Assembly: GCF_001865995.1 (NCBI RefSeq)
Contig: NZ_MLQQ01000035.1
Span: 82,369 to 146,368 of the forward strand
Direction: 5' to 3'
Length of the DNA stretch: 64,000 nucleotides
From: Anaerobacillus arseniciselenatis
GTDB taxonomy: Bacteria > Bacillota > Bacilli > Bacillales > Anaerobacillaceae
Part shown: piece by piece, positions 34,389 to 44,360 of the stretch
How the letters are laid out: every line of letters starts with the position of its first letter
Numbering within the stretch: the stretch's first letter is position 1
Notes under the pieces: model-generated
Told to the model about the DNA's origin: nothing
What the model saw: the letters and a program-made list of their open reading frames with translations, nothing else
Database searches by the model: none
Made by a program: the position numbers and the translations under genes

Positions 34389-34745
34389 ATGCCAAGAGTA
34401 AAAGGCGGTTATGTCGCTCGTCGTCGTCGTAAGAAAGTATTAAAATTAGCAAAAGGTTATCATGGTTCAAAACATAGATTGTTTAAAACAGCACAAGTCC
34501 AAGTAATGAAATCATTACTTTATGCTTACCGTGATCGTCGCCAAAAGAAGCGTGACTTCCGTAAGCTTTGGATCACTCGTATTAACGCAGCAGCTCGTAT
34601 TAACGGTCTTTCATACAGCCGTTTAATGCACGGATTAAAAGTTGCTGGTATTGAAGTTAACCGTAAAATGTTAGCTGATTTAGCAGTAAACGATGAAAAA
34701 GCATTTGCAGAATTAGCTGCAAAAGCAAAAGCAAACTTAAACTAA
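34389..34745 (+). CDS. rplT: Ribosomal protein L20
   Basis: 118 aa, Lys/Arg-rich N-terminal extension ([20 protein letters not shown]) and globular C-domain ([15 protein letters not shown]). It assembles early into the large subunit and represses its own operon through the infC leader. GAGGAGGG precedes the ATG; 44 bp after rpmI. Confidence 0.97.
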   Translation: MPRVKGGYVARRRRKKVLKLAKGYHGSKHRLFKTAQVQVMKSLLYAYRDRRQKKRDFRKLWITRINAAARINGLSYSRLMHGLKVAGIEVNRKMLADLAVNDEKAFAELAAKAKANLN

Positions 34746-34756
34746 ATGACAAATAA

Positions 34757-34791
34757 AAAGTCACTCTCACAAGTAGGGTGGCTTTTTTAAA
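34757..34791 (+). terminator. Terminator after rplT
   Basis: AAGTCACTCT pairs with AGGGTGGCTT (two wobble pairs), followed by six T. It closes the infC-rpmI-rplT operon. Confidence 0.8.
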
Positions 34792-34829
34792 TTTTTAATT
34801 TTAAATTAAAAAGGAAGTAGGTTTAAGTA

Positions 34830-35096
34830 GTGACAATTGAAATTGTTTTTGCATATGCTTTTTTGATTAACATCATTTCATTTGCGTATATGTATGTAGA
34901 TAAGCAAAGAGCGATAAAAGGTCAATGGCGAGTCCCGGAAAGAAAATTTTTCATTTTAGCAATCATCGGGGGCAGTGCAGGTATCTTTTTAGGAATGAAA
35001 CAATTTAGGCATAAGACGAAACATTTATCTTTTAAGGTAGGAATTCCATTAATTTTCTTGCTACAATTTGTCCTAATCAGTTATCATTATTTATAG
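34830..35096 (+). CDS. ysdA: DUF1294 membrane protein YsdA
   Basis: An 88 aa membrane protein with three predicted TM helices and the DUF1294 signature QWRVPERKFFIL followed by GGSAGIFLGMKQFRHKTKH. It follows rplT as in Bacillus subtilis. The start is GTG, with AAGGAAG about 12 bp upstream. Function is unknown. Confidence 0.88.
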   Translation: MTIEIVFAYAFLINIISFAYMYVDKQRAIKGQWRVPERKFFILAIIGGSAGIFLGMKQFRHKTKHLSFKVGIPLIFLLQFVLISYHYL

Positions 35097-35203
35097 TTCT
35101 CATTCATAATTTTTTAATAAGGACAAAGTAGCTAGGGAAAAATTAGGTATAAAAATTTCCTTAAGCGATACAACATAATTCCTGTTAAGGAAGGTGAAAG
35201 GCC

Positions 35204-35785
35204 ATGTTTGAACAATTAGCAGAAGCGATACCAGTTTATATAGAAAAGAGCGGGATTATTGCGCCAATCTTATTTGTGCTATTTCACCTCATTCGTCCAT
35301 TACTTTTTTTACCTGTTCTCTTTGTTTGTATGGTCGGTGGGTATTTATTCGGAGTGATTTACGGATCAATCTTTTCGATTATTGGATTAACGCTAATGTG
35401 TATTATTTTTTACTTCGTTGCACAAAAGTTTCCTAATGTATTATCGCGTTTTGCAAAATTAAATAAGAAGATGATGAAAAATGGCCCATTAACAATGAAT
35501 CAAATCATGGTATTAAGAATGGTGCCATTTGCCCATTTCCATTTATTATCTCTTTACGTTTTAGATCAAACTAATAATTTTAGAGAATATACAAAGTACT
35601 CATTTTTAGGTGTAATTTTACCTTCGATCATTTTTACAAGCTTCGGTCAAATGATCGTTGACCTTCCATTATTTTATTCAGTCGTATTATTATTTTTCTT
35701 AACGGTTGTATTTTTCGGGGTTAGAAGAAAAGCGATCGAAAAACCAGCGATTATCGAATGGAAGAAGTTTTTTAAAACGAGTTAA
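35204..35785 (+). CDS. TVP38/TMEM64 (DedA-superfamily) membrane protein
   Basis: A 193 aa polytopic membrane protein with about five TM segments. The VTT-domain features are GGYLFGVIYGSIFSIIG and the reentrant-type block NQIMVLRMVPFAHFHLLSLY. Relatives are linked to lipid scrambling or flipping and membrane homeostasis; the precise role here is unknown. AAGGAAGGTG precedes the ATG. It stands between ysdA and ysdB and ends near a family-2 repeat that can act as terminator. Confidence 0.8.
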   Translation: MFEQLAEAIPVYIEKSGIIAPILFVLFHLIRPLLFLPVLFVCMVGGYLFGVIYGSIFSIIGLTLMCIIFYFVAQKFPNVLSRFAKLNKKMMKNGPLTMNQIMVLRMVPFAHFHLLSLYVLDQTNNFREYTKYSFLGVILPSIIFTSFGQMIVDLPLFYSVVLLFFLTVVFFGVRRKAIEKPAIIEWKKFFKTS

Positions 35786-35849
35786 AAACATCCCGGGTAG
35801 TTACGGTTACGGGTTCAGTTTAGGAAGAGAAAATATGAAATAAAGTTTT

Positions 35850-35977
35850 TAGAGGCTGGGACAAAACAAAGTGTCAGACACCGCTAGACACCAAATATAG
35901 ACATATGATAAATCTTTACGTCTATATTTAGTAGGATGGGCGTGGTGTCAGACACCTTTGTCCAAGCCTCTTTTTGG
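35850..35977 (+). repeat. GTGTCAGACAC element (family 2)
   Basis: Outer arms GAGGCTGGGAC / GTCCAAGCCTC plus five T, inner GTGTCAGACACC / GGTGTCAGACAC, and the central TATAGAC / GTCTATA stem nearly identical to the copy at 15418. The outer stem differs from the other copies but still pairs. Confidence 0.85.
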
Positions 35978-36033
35978 TTGTCTAGGAAAACTATAAAGAC
36001 AAAGTATTTGTAGATAACATTTTAACACGAAAG

Positions 36034-36129
36034 CTGTCTAGCTCCTGCGGTTACTCGTCGCAAAGCACAAGGAACAAATCTAAGAAGCTGCTTTGCTGAC
36101 CAAGGCGGCTTGCGCTTTTCTTGCTTTTC
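36034..36129 (-). repeat. GCGCTTTTC-type palindromic repeat next to ysdB
   Basis: Begins CTGTCTAGCTCCTGCGG and ends CAAGGCGGCTTGCGCTTTTC, the form of a dispersed repeat common in Bacillus chromosomes. Bases 36041-36060 recur exactly at 54421-54440. It abuts the ysdB stop codon. Confidence 0.6.
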
Positions 36130-36132
36130 TTA

Positions 36133-36516
36133 TTATTTTAACAAAAGTTCTTTAATAGGGCTTTTCCAATCGATTTTAGCATTTGGATAAGCTAAAATAA
36201 TTTCTTTTTCAATAAAATAAAAGTCCTCTTTATTAAGCCCTTGTAGTTTATCTGGATTCTTGACCCAAACTTGGACTGTTACTACTTCGAAGGCCTTGTC
36301 AGTCGTTCCCAAATATTTTTCTCCTTCAAATAGAACACCTCGATATGTGATTAAAAAGTTTTTTCTAATATTTTGTTTATCATCTAAAAAGTAAAATTGC
36401 TTTTTTTCGTGTGCTAATTCGAGCTTACGTTTTGGATTCATTAAATATTTAATCGAACTGTATGCTAAAATAATAACGGCTATTAATATTAATAATCGGA
36501 ATAAAAAAACAACCAT
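36133..36516 (-). CDS. ysdB: YsdB, sigma-W-regulon membrane protein
   Basis: A 127 aa protein with one N-terminal TM segment (about 3-22) and a soluble C-terminal domain (RKLELAHEKKQFYFLDDKQN onward). Position between ysdA and ysdC, length and strand match Bacillus subtilis ysdB, a member of the envelope-stress sigma-W regulon. A perfect sigma-W promoter lies 63 bp upstream. The biochemical function is not known. Confidence 0.85.
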   Translation of the reverse strand: MVVFLFRLLILIAVIILAYSSIKYLMNPKRKLELAHEKKQFYFLDDKQNIRKNFLITYRGVLFEGEKYLGTTDKAFEVVTVQVWVKNPDKLQGLNKEDFYFIEKEIILAYPNAKIDWKSPIKELLLK

Positions 36517-36578
36517 TGGTATCCCCCTAACGACAAAGTGGTCTTAATTAGTATAAACGAAACTGTCCTTATTTACAT

Positions 36579-36604
36579 TACGAATGATCAAAGAAAAGGT
36601 TTCA
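36579..36604 (-). promoter_or_regulatory. Sigma-W promoter of ysdB
   Basis: On the minus strand TGAAAC (36604-36599), exactly 16 bp, then CGTA (36582-36579), followed by A: the consensus TGAAAC-N16-CGTA of sigma-W. Confidence 0.85.
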
Positions 36605-36616
36605 AAAATTTTGTTT

Positions 36617-36885
36617 AAGTTGGATAGCTGGTTTGTTGGTTGGTTAGATATTTAGTTGGAAAGTTGGAAAACCAGTGAAGAAAAGGAAATCATCTGTCTT
36701 TTACAACTTAAATGGTGACGGACAATGGTCATGCGGGTTTTGTAAGGAAAAGGTAATTGGAGGTGGATTTTCTTTCACGAGCCTCTAAAATTCGATAGAA
36801 GTTTACAGTGAAGTGAAAGAAAATCCACCTCCAATTTTCATTTTAGATGGTTACGGAATACCGTTACCGTCATGAAGGTTTTGAA
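36617..36885 (+). repeat. Composite repeat with family-1 hairpin (copy G)
   Basis: A TTGGTTAG-type tract (36617-36672), a 3' half remnant (36676-36705), the linker ATGGTGACGG, then hairpin G with arms 36755-36776 and 36815-36836, a perfect 22 bp stem, the longest of the family here. The loop core is of the TCTAAAATTCG / AGAAGTTTACAG type. It ends before dut. Confidence 0.85.
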
Positions 36886-36935
36886 TGGAAAAGGCTGACA
36901 GGGATAATAATAATTTTTATAAACAGGAGGAAGAA

Positions 36936-37376
36936 ATGAGTTACAATTTAAAAATTAAATTATTAAATGACGATGCGGTTATACCGTACCGAGCGAATAA
37001 AGGAGATGCAGGTCTTGATTTGTTTTCCGTTGAAGAAAAAATGATTAAACCAGGGGAAGCAGCGCTAATAAGTACAGGGATTATGATCGAATTGCCGGAA
37101 GGAACAGAAGCTCAAGTAAGGCCGAGAAGTGGCTTAGCATTAAAACATTCAGTTACGGTTTTAAATAGCCCAGGAACGATTGATGAAGGTTACAGAGGAG
37201 AAATTAAAGTAATATTAATTAATCACGGAAAAGAAGATTTTAAAGTGGAAAAACAAATGCGAATTGCGCAAATGGTCATAGCACAAGTAGCGAAAGTAAA
37301 TATTATTGAAGTAGATCAAGTAACAACTACTGATAGAGGTGAAGGAGGGTTCGGTTCGTCCGGGGTGTCACAGTAG
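36936..37376 (+). CDS. dut: dUTP diphosphatase
   Basis: Trimeric dUTPase of 146 aa, hydrolysing dUTP to dUMP. All five motifs are visible: [34 protein letters not shown] and the C-terminal [14 protein letters not shown] 36936 with CAGGAGG 5 bp upstream is the true start; the frame extends into repeat DNA upstream. It lies before ysdC in an otherwise chromosomal context with no phage genes. Confidence 0.95.
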   Translation: MSYNLKIKLLNDDAVIPYRANKGDAGLDLFSVEEKMIKPGEAALISTGIMIELPEGTEAQVRPRSGLALKHSVTVLNSPGTIDEGYRGEIKVILINHGKEDFKVEKQMRIAQMVIAQVAKVNIIEVDQVTTTDRGEGGFGSSGVSQ

Positions 37377-37457
37377 TAGAACAATTGAGAATTATTTCGA
37401 TTACCGTTATAATAGTGTTGGTAAACATAACTAAATTTTTTTAGGAGGCATTTACAT

Positions 37458-38534
37458 ATGGATAACACTTTAAAAATGTTAAAAGATTTAACAGATGCGA
37501 ACGGGATTCCTGGAAATGAACGAGAGCCTCGTGAAGTAATGAAAAAGCATATTGAGCCTTTTGCAGATGAAATTACTCAAGATCATCTCGGTAGCTTAAT
37601 CGCTAAAAAGAACGGCTCTGCTGAAGGACCAAAAATTATGGTTGCTGGTCACTTAGATGAAATCGGTTTTATGGTTACGAGTATTGATGATAAAGGTTAT
37701 TTACGTTTTCAATGTGTCGGCGGTTGGTGGGAGCAAGTAATGCTTGCACAACGCGTTACTGTTATGACAAGTAATGGAAATGTACCAGGAGTAATTGGCT
37801 CAAAACCACCGCACATTCTACCTCCAGAAGCACGTAAAAAGCCTGTTGATAAAAAGGACATGTTTATTGACATTGGAGCTTCAAGCAAAGAAGAAGCAAT
37901 GGAGTTTGGTGTTCGCCCTGGAGATTCAGTTGTTCCAGTTTGCGAATTTACGGTAATGAAAAATGAAAAAATGTTAATGGCAAAAGCGTGGGACAACCGT
38001 ATCGGATGTGCAATTGCGGTTGAAGTACTTCGTCAGCTAAAAGATGTTGATCATCCGAACACAGTTTATGGTGTAGGAACAGTTCAAGAAGAAGTAGGGC
38101 TTCGTGGTGCTCGCACTGCAGCACATGCGATTCAACCAGATATCGGCTTTGCAGTTGATGTAGGGATTGCAGGGGACACACCAGGTGTTACTGAAAAAGA
38201 AGCGCTATCAAAAATGGGTAAAGGTCCACAAGTGATCATGTATGATGCTTCGATGATTTCTCATAAAGGACTTCGTGACTTTGTAACAAATACAGCTGAT
38301 GAAGCAGAAATTCCATATCAGTTTGACTATGTAGCAGGTGGCGGAACAGATGCAGGTGCGATCCACTTAACAGCAAATGGTTCACCAGCGCTAGCAATTA
38401 CAATTGCGACACGTTACATCCATAGTCATGCAGCGATTTTACACAGAGATGATTTTGAAAACGCTGTAAAATTAATCGTTGAGGTTATCAAAAAGTTAGA
38501 TAAAGATACTGTAGCAAAAATTACATTTGACTAA
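37458..38534 (+). CDS. ysdC: M42-family metallo-aminopeptidase YsdC
   Basis: A 358 aa cytosolic dinuclear-metal aminopeptidase of family M42 (also named glucanase/endo-glucanase M in older annotations). Metal and catalytic residues are visible in [40 protein letters not shown] and the late HSHAA block. TAGGAGG precedes the ATG. The Bacillus order ysdB-ysdC-sspI is kept. Confidence 0.93.
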   Translation: MDNTLKMLKDLTDANGIPGNEREPREVMKKHIEPFADEITQDHLGSLIAKKNGSAEGPKIMVAGHLDEIGFMVTSIDDKGYLRFQCVGGWWEQVMLAQRVTVMTSNGNVPGVIGSKPPHILPPEARKKPVDKKDMFIDIGASSKEEAMEFGVRPGDSVVPVCEFTVMKNEKMLMAKAWDNRIGCAIAVEVLRQLKDVDHPNTVYGVGTVQEEVGLRGARTAAHAIQPDIGFAVDVGIAGDTPGVTEKEALSKMGKGPQVIMYDASMISHKGLRDFVTNTADEAEIPYQFDYVAGGGTDAGAIHLTANGSPALAITIATRYIHSHAAILHRDDFENAVKLIVEVIKKLDKDTVAKITFD

Positions 38535-38665
38535 GTTTTATGACGGTAGGCGGGCGCCTTGCGCTTTTCTAAAGGAAAAATTGTTATAAATTCTTACAAA
38601 AATAATGAGAATTCGCTAGCTCCTGTATAAAATATAATTACTACAAAAGATAGGGGCGATGAAAC

Positions 38666-38821
38666 ATGAAAAATGAAGCAGAGAAATTAGCAGTTGAAAT
38701 AATTCGCCTCGACTTAATGCGAGATGAATTATTAGAGAAATTAATTGTACTTTCAGGAAATCAGGCGCACGAAATCCTTCGATGCGTTCAAAACAATCAG
38801 TACATTGAAGCGAGGGAATAA
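38666..38821 (+). CDS. Small ORF, 51 aa, unknown
   Basis: A short ORF with AGGGGCG about 8 bp before the ATG, encoding an amphipathic, mostly helical 51 aa protein (MKNEAEKLAVEIIRLDLMRD...) rich in Leu, Glu and Arg. It fills the ysdC-sspI gap. It resembles in size, but not in signature, the Spo0E-type small proteins; the SQELD motif is missing. A tract of GGCGGGCGCCTTGCGCTTTTC repeat lies upstream (38546-38572). Coding status is likely but unproven. Confidence 0.5.
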   Translation: MKNEAEKLAVEIIRLDLMRDELLEKLIVLSGNQAHEILRCVQNNQYIEARE

Positions 38822-38872
38822 TAAAAAGTAAGTTGTTTATTACAGAGGCGTTGTGGAATAAAGTGTTAAACA

Positions 38873-38912
38873 AAAAGGTGTGCGATTTGTATTACTAAGT
38901 CGCACACCAACT
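38873..38912 (-). terminator. Terminator of sspI
   Basis: GGTGTGCGA (38877-38885) pairs with TCGCACACC (38900-38908). On the minus strand the stem is followed by TTTTTGTTT, so it terminates sspI. Confidence 0.75.
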
Positions 38913-38965
38913 TTACTTCTATTAAAATTTAGAACAACTTTGACTTTTATATGACCTATTCTTCT

Positions 38966-39175
38966 TTACTTCTGTAACCCCTGTGAAATCGAAGAAATTA
39001 CTTCTTGTTTGCTTTGTTCATCTGCTTGTTTCCAGTAAACTTCAAACAAAACCCCTAAACCTGGTAGCATTTTTTCTTCGCCACTTTGCATTGCATCAGC
39101 AATGGTTGCTTTTACATCTTCTTCAGTACTATTTTGTACATTTTGTAAAATCGCGCCGCGTAAATTAAATCCCAT
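38966..39175 (-). CDS. sspI: Small acid-soluble spore protein SspI
   Basis: A 69 aa minor SASP of the I type, made in the forespore. The N-terminal [14 protein letters not shown] and the central [22 protein letters not shown] blocks (quoted in part) are diagnostic. AAGGAGTG precedes the start on the minus strand. In Bacillus it is transcribed by sigma-G; I did not identify the promoter. It confirms a spore-forming host. Confidence 0.93.
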   Translation of the reverse strand: MGFNLRGAILQNVQNSTEEDVKATIADAMQSGEEKMLPGLGVLFEVYWKQADEQSKQEVISSISQGLQK

Positions 39176-39368
39176 CTTTACTCACTCCTTGTGATAAAAT
39201 AAATCTTATTGCTATTCAGTTATAGTATGACAATAATTGGACGAAAATATTTATAATATAAATGAGTATAAATAAATATTTTTACATACAAAATGCCCAT
39301 GACGGAACAAAAGTCACTATTTAACATGAATAAGTTGGGCGATTTTATTTAAATAAAAGGAGAAAAAA

Positions 39369-40130
39369 ATGGAACGGATTGAATCAGTTAAAAACGCAAA
39401 AATAAAATCAGTAAAAAAGTTACATACACGCAAAGGAAGGGAAAAACTAGGGAGCTTTTTCATTGAAGGTGAGCACTTAGTTGAAGAAGCAATAAAATCA
39501 AACGTAATTATCAATGAAATTTTCGTAGAGGAGAATTTTCAAATCCCTCAAAGCTGGAACGTAACGGATATTCCAATATACATCGTACCGGATAAAATAA
39601 TGAAAGAAATCTCTGAAACCGAAACACCTCAAGGAGTTGTAGCGGTATGCGAGCTTTTAGGTAGAAAGCCTTTAACGGTTCAAGATGATGGGAAGTATTT
39701 ATTAATAGATCAAGTACAAGACCCGGGGAATTTAGGGACAATCATACGTACCGCAGATAGTGCAGGCTTGTCAGGGGTGATTTTAGGGGCTGGGACAGTC
39801 GATGTCTATAATAGTAAAGTAATTCGCTCTACACAAGGTTCTTTATTTCACCTTCCAGTTGTGAAAGCTGATTTAGTTGAATGGGTTGAAAAGTTACAAA
39901 ATAAAAATATTCCAATCTATGGAACTGCTTTAAATGAAAATGCAAAAGTGTATAATAGTGTGCCTCCACAACAAAGTTTTGCACTGATTGTTGGAAACGA
40001 AGGAAGTGGGTTGTCTGGGCAACTACTGAAATTAACAACAGACAATTTATATATCCCTATTTACGGAAAAGCAGAATCACTCAACGTTTCAATTGCAACA
40101 GGCATCCTATTATATCATTTGAGAAAATAA
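39369..40130 (+). CDS. ysgA: SpoU-family RNA 2'-O-methyltransferase YsgA
   Basis: A 253 aa SPOUT-class rRNA/tRNA methyltransferase. The N-terminal substrate-binding domain (1-95, KNAKIKSVKKLHTRKGREK) precedes the knotted SAM-binding domain with motif 1 VQDPGNLGTIIRTADSAG, motif 2 IVGNEGSGLS and motif 3 IPIYGKAESLNVSIATGI. The target nucleotide is not known. AAAAGGAG precedes the ATG. It lies between sspI and pheS as in Bacillus. Confidence 0.92.
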   Translation: MERIESVKNAKIKSVKKLHTRKGREKLGSFFIEGEHLVEEAIKSNVIINEIFVEENFQIPQSWNVTDIPIYIVPDKIMKEISETETPQGVVAVCELLGRKPLTVQDDGKYLLIDQVQDPGNLGTIIRTADSAGLSGVILGAGTVDVYNSKVIRSTQGSLFHLPVVKADLVEWVEKLQNKNIPIYGTALNENAKVYNSVPPQQSFALIVGNEGSGLSGQLLKLTTDNLYIPIYGKAESLNVSIATGILLYHLRK

Positions 40131-40249
40131 AAGCTAAAAGCTTCGAAGAGAAGCTTACAACAATCAAAACTATAATAAAATTTGCCTTCTTGCTAAAAAT
40201 AACTTATAATTAATTTCGAATTTCATATTAAAAAAACTAGGAAAGAGAG

Positions 40250-40495
40250 TAGTAAATTGCAAAAACGTCATTTTTAGGGAGGAAATGCCTAGACTGAAAG
40301 CATTTCTATGATAGTCGCAATTGAATTCGCTCTGGAGTTGGCACCGGAATATAGAAGTTTTTCTATTAAGGTTGCATCGGTCATAGACCGTTATCAAGTT
40401 TGAGTGAACAATTAGAGGTTTTCTAATTGTTAATTAGGGTGGTACCGCGAAGTCAAGTCTTCGTCCCTTTTGGGATGAGGGCTTTTTTGTGTGGA
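40250..40495 (+). promoter_or_regulatory. T-box leader (phenylalanyl)
   Basis: Specifier codon TTC (Phe) at 40326-40328 within GAATTCGC, T-box AGGGTGGTACCGCG at 40436-40449, and the terminator stem CTTCGTCCC / GGGATGAGG followed by six T (about 40458-40487). Ordinary size, in contrast to the thrS leader. It is followed by a TTGGTTAG tract (40500-40530) and about 120 bp before pheS. Confidence 0.92.
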
Positions 40496-40650
40496 AAAAG
40501 TTGGTTAGTTGGTTAGTCGTCTGTTGGTTAGGTCCGCGTACGGCTTTTATTTACAAGGTATCGTGGTTTTGCTTTAAAATGGGTTCTAGCGATCAACTGA
40601 CTTGACACAAAAAGGTAAATACTTTGTTACAAATAAAGGAGGAAAAATTG

Positions 40651-41685
40651 ATGCAAGAACGTTTAAAAGAACTACAACAAGAAGCGTTAAATCAAATTGA
40701 GTCAGCACAATCTTTAAAAGAGCTTCAAGATGTTAAAGTTTCTTATTTAGGAAAAAAAGGACCAATAACAGAAGTGTTAAGAGGAATGGGCAAGTTGTCA
40801 GCAGATGAGCGCCCAATCATTGGTCAAATGGCTAATGATGTTCGTGGAGCGATATCTGATAAGCTAGAAGAAAAAGTCGCCAAACTAGAAGAATTAGAAG
40901 TAGAAAAGAGGTTAGCAAGTGAAAGCATCGACGTTACTTTACCAGGACGTCCTGCGAACACTGGGGTTAGACATCCATTAACAGCGGTCGTTGAAAATAT
41001 TGAAGATATTTTTATCGGAATGGGCTTTGGAGTATCTGAAGGTCCGGAAGTAGAAACGGATTATTATAATTTTGAAGCATTAAATTTACCGAAAGATCAC
41101 CCAGCTCGTGATATGCAAGATACGTTTTATATTACGGAAGAACTTTTATTAAGAACTCATACATCACCAGTCCAAGCGAGAACGATGGAAAAATATGCTG
41201 GAAAAGGCCCAGTAAAAATCATTTGCCCAGGGAAAGTATTCCGTCGAGACGATGATGATGCCACACATTCACATCAATTTATGCAAGTAGAAGGTCTTTA
41301 CATAGACGAAAATGTTCGTATGAGTGATTTAAAAGGAGTTTTATTAGAGTTTGCGAAGAAGTTTTTCGGTCCTGATCAAAAAATTCGCTTACGCCCGAGC
41401 TTTTTCCCATTCACTGAACCTTCAGTAGAAGTAGACATTTCTTGTGTCATGTGTAAAGGTGATGGTTGCCGTATCTGTAAAGAAACAGGTTGGATTGAAG
41501 TGTTAGGTGCAGGTATGGTTCATCCTCGCGTATTAGAAATGGGTGGATTTGACTCGAAAAAATACTCAGGTTTTGCTTTCGGAATGGGTGTAGAACGTTT
41601 AGCAATGTTAAAGTACGGTATTGATGATATTCGTCATTTTTACTTAAACGATAAAAGGTTTTTAGAGCAATTTAAACGAGCTTAA
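40651..41685 (+). CDS. pheS: Phenylalanyl-tRNA synthetase alpha subunit
   Basis: Catalytic alpha subunit, 344 aa. An N-terminal coiled coil (about 1-90) is followed by the class II core: motif 1 [17 protein letters not shown], motif 2 around [16 protein letters not shown] and motif 3 [14 protein letters not shown]. It forms the (alpha-beta)2 enzyme with PheT. ATG 40651, with AAGGAGG at 40637-40643; pheT follows after 15 bp. Confidence 0.97.
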   Translation: MQERLKELQQEALNQIESAQSLKELQDVKVSYLGKKGPITEVLRGMGKLSADERPIIGQMANDVRGAISDKLEEKVAKLEELEVEKRLASESIDVTLPGRPANTGVRHPLTAVVENIEDIFIGMGFGVSEGPEVETDYYNFEALNLPKDHPARDMQDTFYITEELLLRTHTSPVQARTMEKYAGKGPVKIICPGKVFRRDDDDATHSHQFMQVEGLYIDENVRMSDLKGVLLEFAKKFFGPDQKIRLRPSFFPFTEPSVEVDISCVMCKGDGCRICKETGWIEVLGAGMVHPRVLEMGGFDSKKYSGFAFGMGVERLAMLKYGIDDIRHFYLNDKRFLEQFKRA

Positions 41686-41700
41686 AAGGAGGAAACATTT

Positions 41701-44127
41701 GTGTTAGTATCATTCAATTGGCTTAAAGAGTATGTCCAGCTAAGTGACATTTCAGCGATAGAATTAGCAGAGCGTTTAACAAGAAGTGGTGTGGCTGTAG
41801 ACATTGTTCATCCATTAAATAAAGGGGTTAAAAATGTTGTTGTCGGTCATGTCGTAAAACGTGAACAACATCCAGATGCAGATAAATTGAGCTTATGTCA
41901 AGTTGACGTCGGTGAAGAAGAGTTAGTACAAATTGTTTGTGGAGCAAAAAATGTCGCTGAAGACCAAAAAGTAGCGGTAGCAAAAGTAGGCGCAGTATTG
42001 CCTGGCAATTTTAAAATAAAAAAGGCAAAACTTCGTGGACAAGCATCACACGGGATGATTTGTTCATTACAGGAACTTGGGGTAGATACAAAATTTGTTC
42101 CTAAAGAAGTTTCGGAAGGTATTTTTGTTTTCCCACAAGATGTAGAGGTAGGAATAGATGCGCTACAATACTTAAATTTAGACGATGAAGTGTTAGAGCT
42201 TGATTTAACACCAAACCGTGCAGATTGCTTAAATATGATCGGTGTAGCTTATGAAGTAGGAGCGATCTTAAGTCGCGAAATTGATGTTCCGACACCGAAA
42301 TTACAAAAATGTGATGAGAAAGCAGCAGACTTTATTGAAGTTCGTGTTGATGCAATCGAAGATAACCCGATTTATAGAGCGATGGTTATTAAAGATGTGA
42401 AAGTAGGACCTTCTCCTCTATGGCTTCAAAATCGTCTAATGGCTGCTGGAATTCGTCCGATTAGTAACGTTGTTGATATTACAAATTATGTTTTATTAGA
42501 ATATGGACAACCTCTTCACGCTTTTGATTATGCCCGTTTTGGCTCAAAAGAAATTGTTGTTCGTAAGGCAACAGAAGGAGAAGAAATTGTCACATTAGAC
42601 GATGCTACGCGTAAGCTTGCTAAAGAGCATTTAGTAATTACAAACGGGAAAGAACCAGTGGCTGTAGCTGGTGTTATGGGTGGTGCAAAATCAGAAGTAA
42701 ACGATGAAACAACGACAGTTTTACTAGAAGCCGCTTATTTTAAAGGCTCAACAGTGCGTAAAGCTTCAAAAGATTTAGGTTTACGTAGCGACTCGAGTGT
42801 TCGTTTTGAAAAAGGAATTGATCCAAACCGTGTTGCATTAGCAGCAGAACGAGCAGCACAAATGATTTGTGAATTAGCAGGTGGAGTGATTTTAGAAGGT
42901 TGTGTTGAAGTAAATGAGCTTGATGCGAAACCATTACCTGTTGATATTTCAGTTTCACGTTTAAATGACGCGTTAGGAACAGAGTTGACTGCAGAAGTTG
43001 TAGGAAATATCTTTAAACGTTTACAATTCATCTACTCACAAAACGAAGATATTTTTACCGTTTATGTTCCAACGAGGAGACCAGATATCACAATAGAAGC
43101 GGACTTAGTAGAAGAAGTGGCAAGACTATATGGCTATGATCATATTCCAACGACATTACCTATAGGTCTTACAACTGCTGGTGCCCTTACACCGAGCCAA
43201 ACTCGTCGTAGAAACGTTCGTCGTTATTTAGAAAGTGTAGGACTAAACCAGACGATCACCTATTCTTTAACGAGCTCTAGTAAAGCAAAAGGTTTCGGTG
43301 ATACGTTAGAAAATGTAACGCCAATTCGTCTTGCAATGCCGATGAGTGAGGATCGTAGTACGTTAAGAACAAGTTTAATTCCACACGTCCTAGATGTTGT
43401 GCAATATAATCACAACCGAAAAATTGAGGACATTGCTATTTACGAGGTTGGTTCGATTTTCTTAACTGAAGAAACAGAAATCACAAAGCAACCTACAGAA
43501 AAAGAAATTTTAGCAGGTGCTTTTACAGGGACGTGGCAAAGTCACTTATGGCAAGGCGAGAAAAAGAAGGTTGATTTCTTTGTTGCTAAAGGTGTTTTAG
43601 AAGGATTATTTGATCAATTAGGGATCACTGAAAAAATTCGCTACGCATCTGTGAAAAAAGATAGCATGCATCCTGGAAGAACGGCGGCTATTCTTTTAGA
43701 CGGTGAAGAAATAGGATTTGTTGGTCAAATTCATCCAACGCTTCAAAAAGAGCTCGACTTAAACGAAACGTATATATTTCAGTTAGATTTACAAGTGGTT
43801 CTTTCGTCAAGTGGTCAAGAAGTCTTTTATGAGGGAGTTCCTAAATATCCAGCGATTTCTCGTGACATTGCACTTGTAGTCGCCCAAGAGACTCAAGCTG
43901 AAGATGTAAAGGACGTTATTAAAAGTAACGGTGGTAAACTGTTAAAATCAGTTCAGTTATTTGATTTATATCAAGGTGAAAAAATGGAAGAGGGCCATAA
44001 ATCATTAGCGTTTTCTTTAACGTATTTTGACCCAGAAAAAACATTAACTGATGAAGAAGTAACCAACGTCCATAATAAAGTACTCGAAGGCTTAAAAGAA
44101 AAACTAGGCGTAACATTAAGAGCATAA
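41701..44127 (+). CDS. pheT: Phenylalanyl-tRNA synthetase beta subunit
   Basis: Beta subunit, 808 aa, full length. It carries an N-terminal EMAP/tRNA-binding-like domain (about 39-150), the B3/B4 editing region (about 200-390, [20 protein letters not shown]), B5 (about 400-480), the catalytic-like fold and the C-terminal FDX-ACB anticodon-binding domain (about 715-808). GTG start with AAAGGAGG upstream. It forms an operon with pheS and ends near a short family-2 hairpin. Confidence 0.97.
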   Translation: MLVSFNWLKEYVQLSDISAIELAERLTRSGVAVDIVHPLNKGVKNVVVGHVVKREQHPDADKLSLCQVDVGEEELVQIVCGAKNVAEDQKVAVAKVGAVLPGNFKIKKAKLRGQASHGMICSLQELGVDTKFVPKEVSEGIFVFPQDVEVGIDALQYLNLDDEVLELDLTPNRADCLNMIGVAYEVGAILSREIDVPTPKLQKCDEKAADFIEVRVDAIEDNPIYRAMVIKDVKVGPSPLWLQNRLMAAGIRPISNVVDITNYVLLEYGQPLHAFDYARFGSKEIVVRKATEGEEIVTLDDATRKLAKEHLVITNGKEPVAVAGVMGGAKSEVNDETTTVLLEAAYFKGSTVRKASKDLGLRSDSSVRFEKGIDPNRVALAAERAAQMICELAGGVILEGCVEVNELDAKPLPVDISVSRLNDALGTELTAEVVGNIFKRLQFIYSQNEDIFTVYVPTRRPDITIEADLVEEVARLYGYDHIPTTLPIGLTTAGALTPSQTRRRNVRRYLESVGLNQTITYSLTSSSKAKGFGDTLENVTPIRLAMPMSEDRSTLRTSLIPHVLDVVQYNHNRKIEDIAIYEVGSIFLTEETEITKQPTEKEILAGAFTGTWQSHLWQGEKKKVDFFVAKGVLEGLFDQLGITEKIRYASVKKDSMHPGRTAAILLDGEEIGFVGQIHPTLQKELDLNETYIFQLDLQVVLSSSGQEVFYEGVPKYPAISRDIALVVAQETQAEDVKDVIKSNGGKLLKSVQLFDLYQGEKMEEGHKSLAFSLTYFDPEKTLTDEEVTNVHNKVLEGLKEKLGVTLRA

Positions 44128-44135
44128 AGTAATTA

Positions 44136-44183
44136 AAGGGGCTGTTCCAAATAGTGTCACACACTTATGGGACAGCTTCTTTT
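44136..44183 (+). repeat. Short GTGTCACACAC element (family 2) acting as terminator
   Basis: GGGGCTGTTCC pairs with GGGACAGCTTC, with AGTGTCACACACTT between and TTCTTTT after. A reduced family-2 copy just after pheT. Confidence 0.75.
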
Positions 44184-44360
44184 GTATGGAAAGTAGGTTT
44201 TGTGACAAAAAAGCAACTTTCCGTATTTTCTATTGTGTAAATAGGATTTACTAAGTATAGTTAAAAATACATAGGATCTTTGCCGTTATTCATTGCACTT
44301 GGGCGCTCTTATGTGAATACTGACAGCTTCAAGCATTTTCTAAAAGGTGGGTCATTTTAT

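Noticed and set aside
36936..37376. Prophage remnant marked by dUTPase
   Set aside because: No other phage gene is nearby, and the gene lies in conserved chromosomal order between ysdB and ysdC.
38666..38821. Spo0E-family phosphatase
   Set aside because: Size is right, but the SQELD-type signature is missing, so I kept it as unknown.
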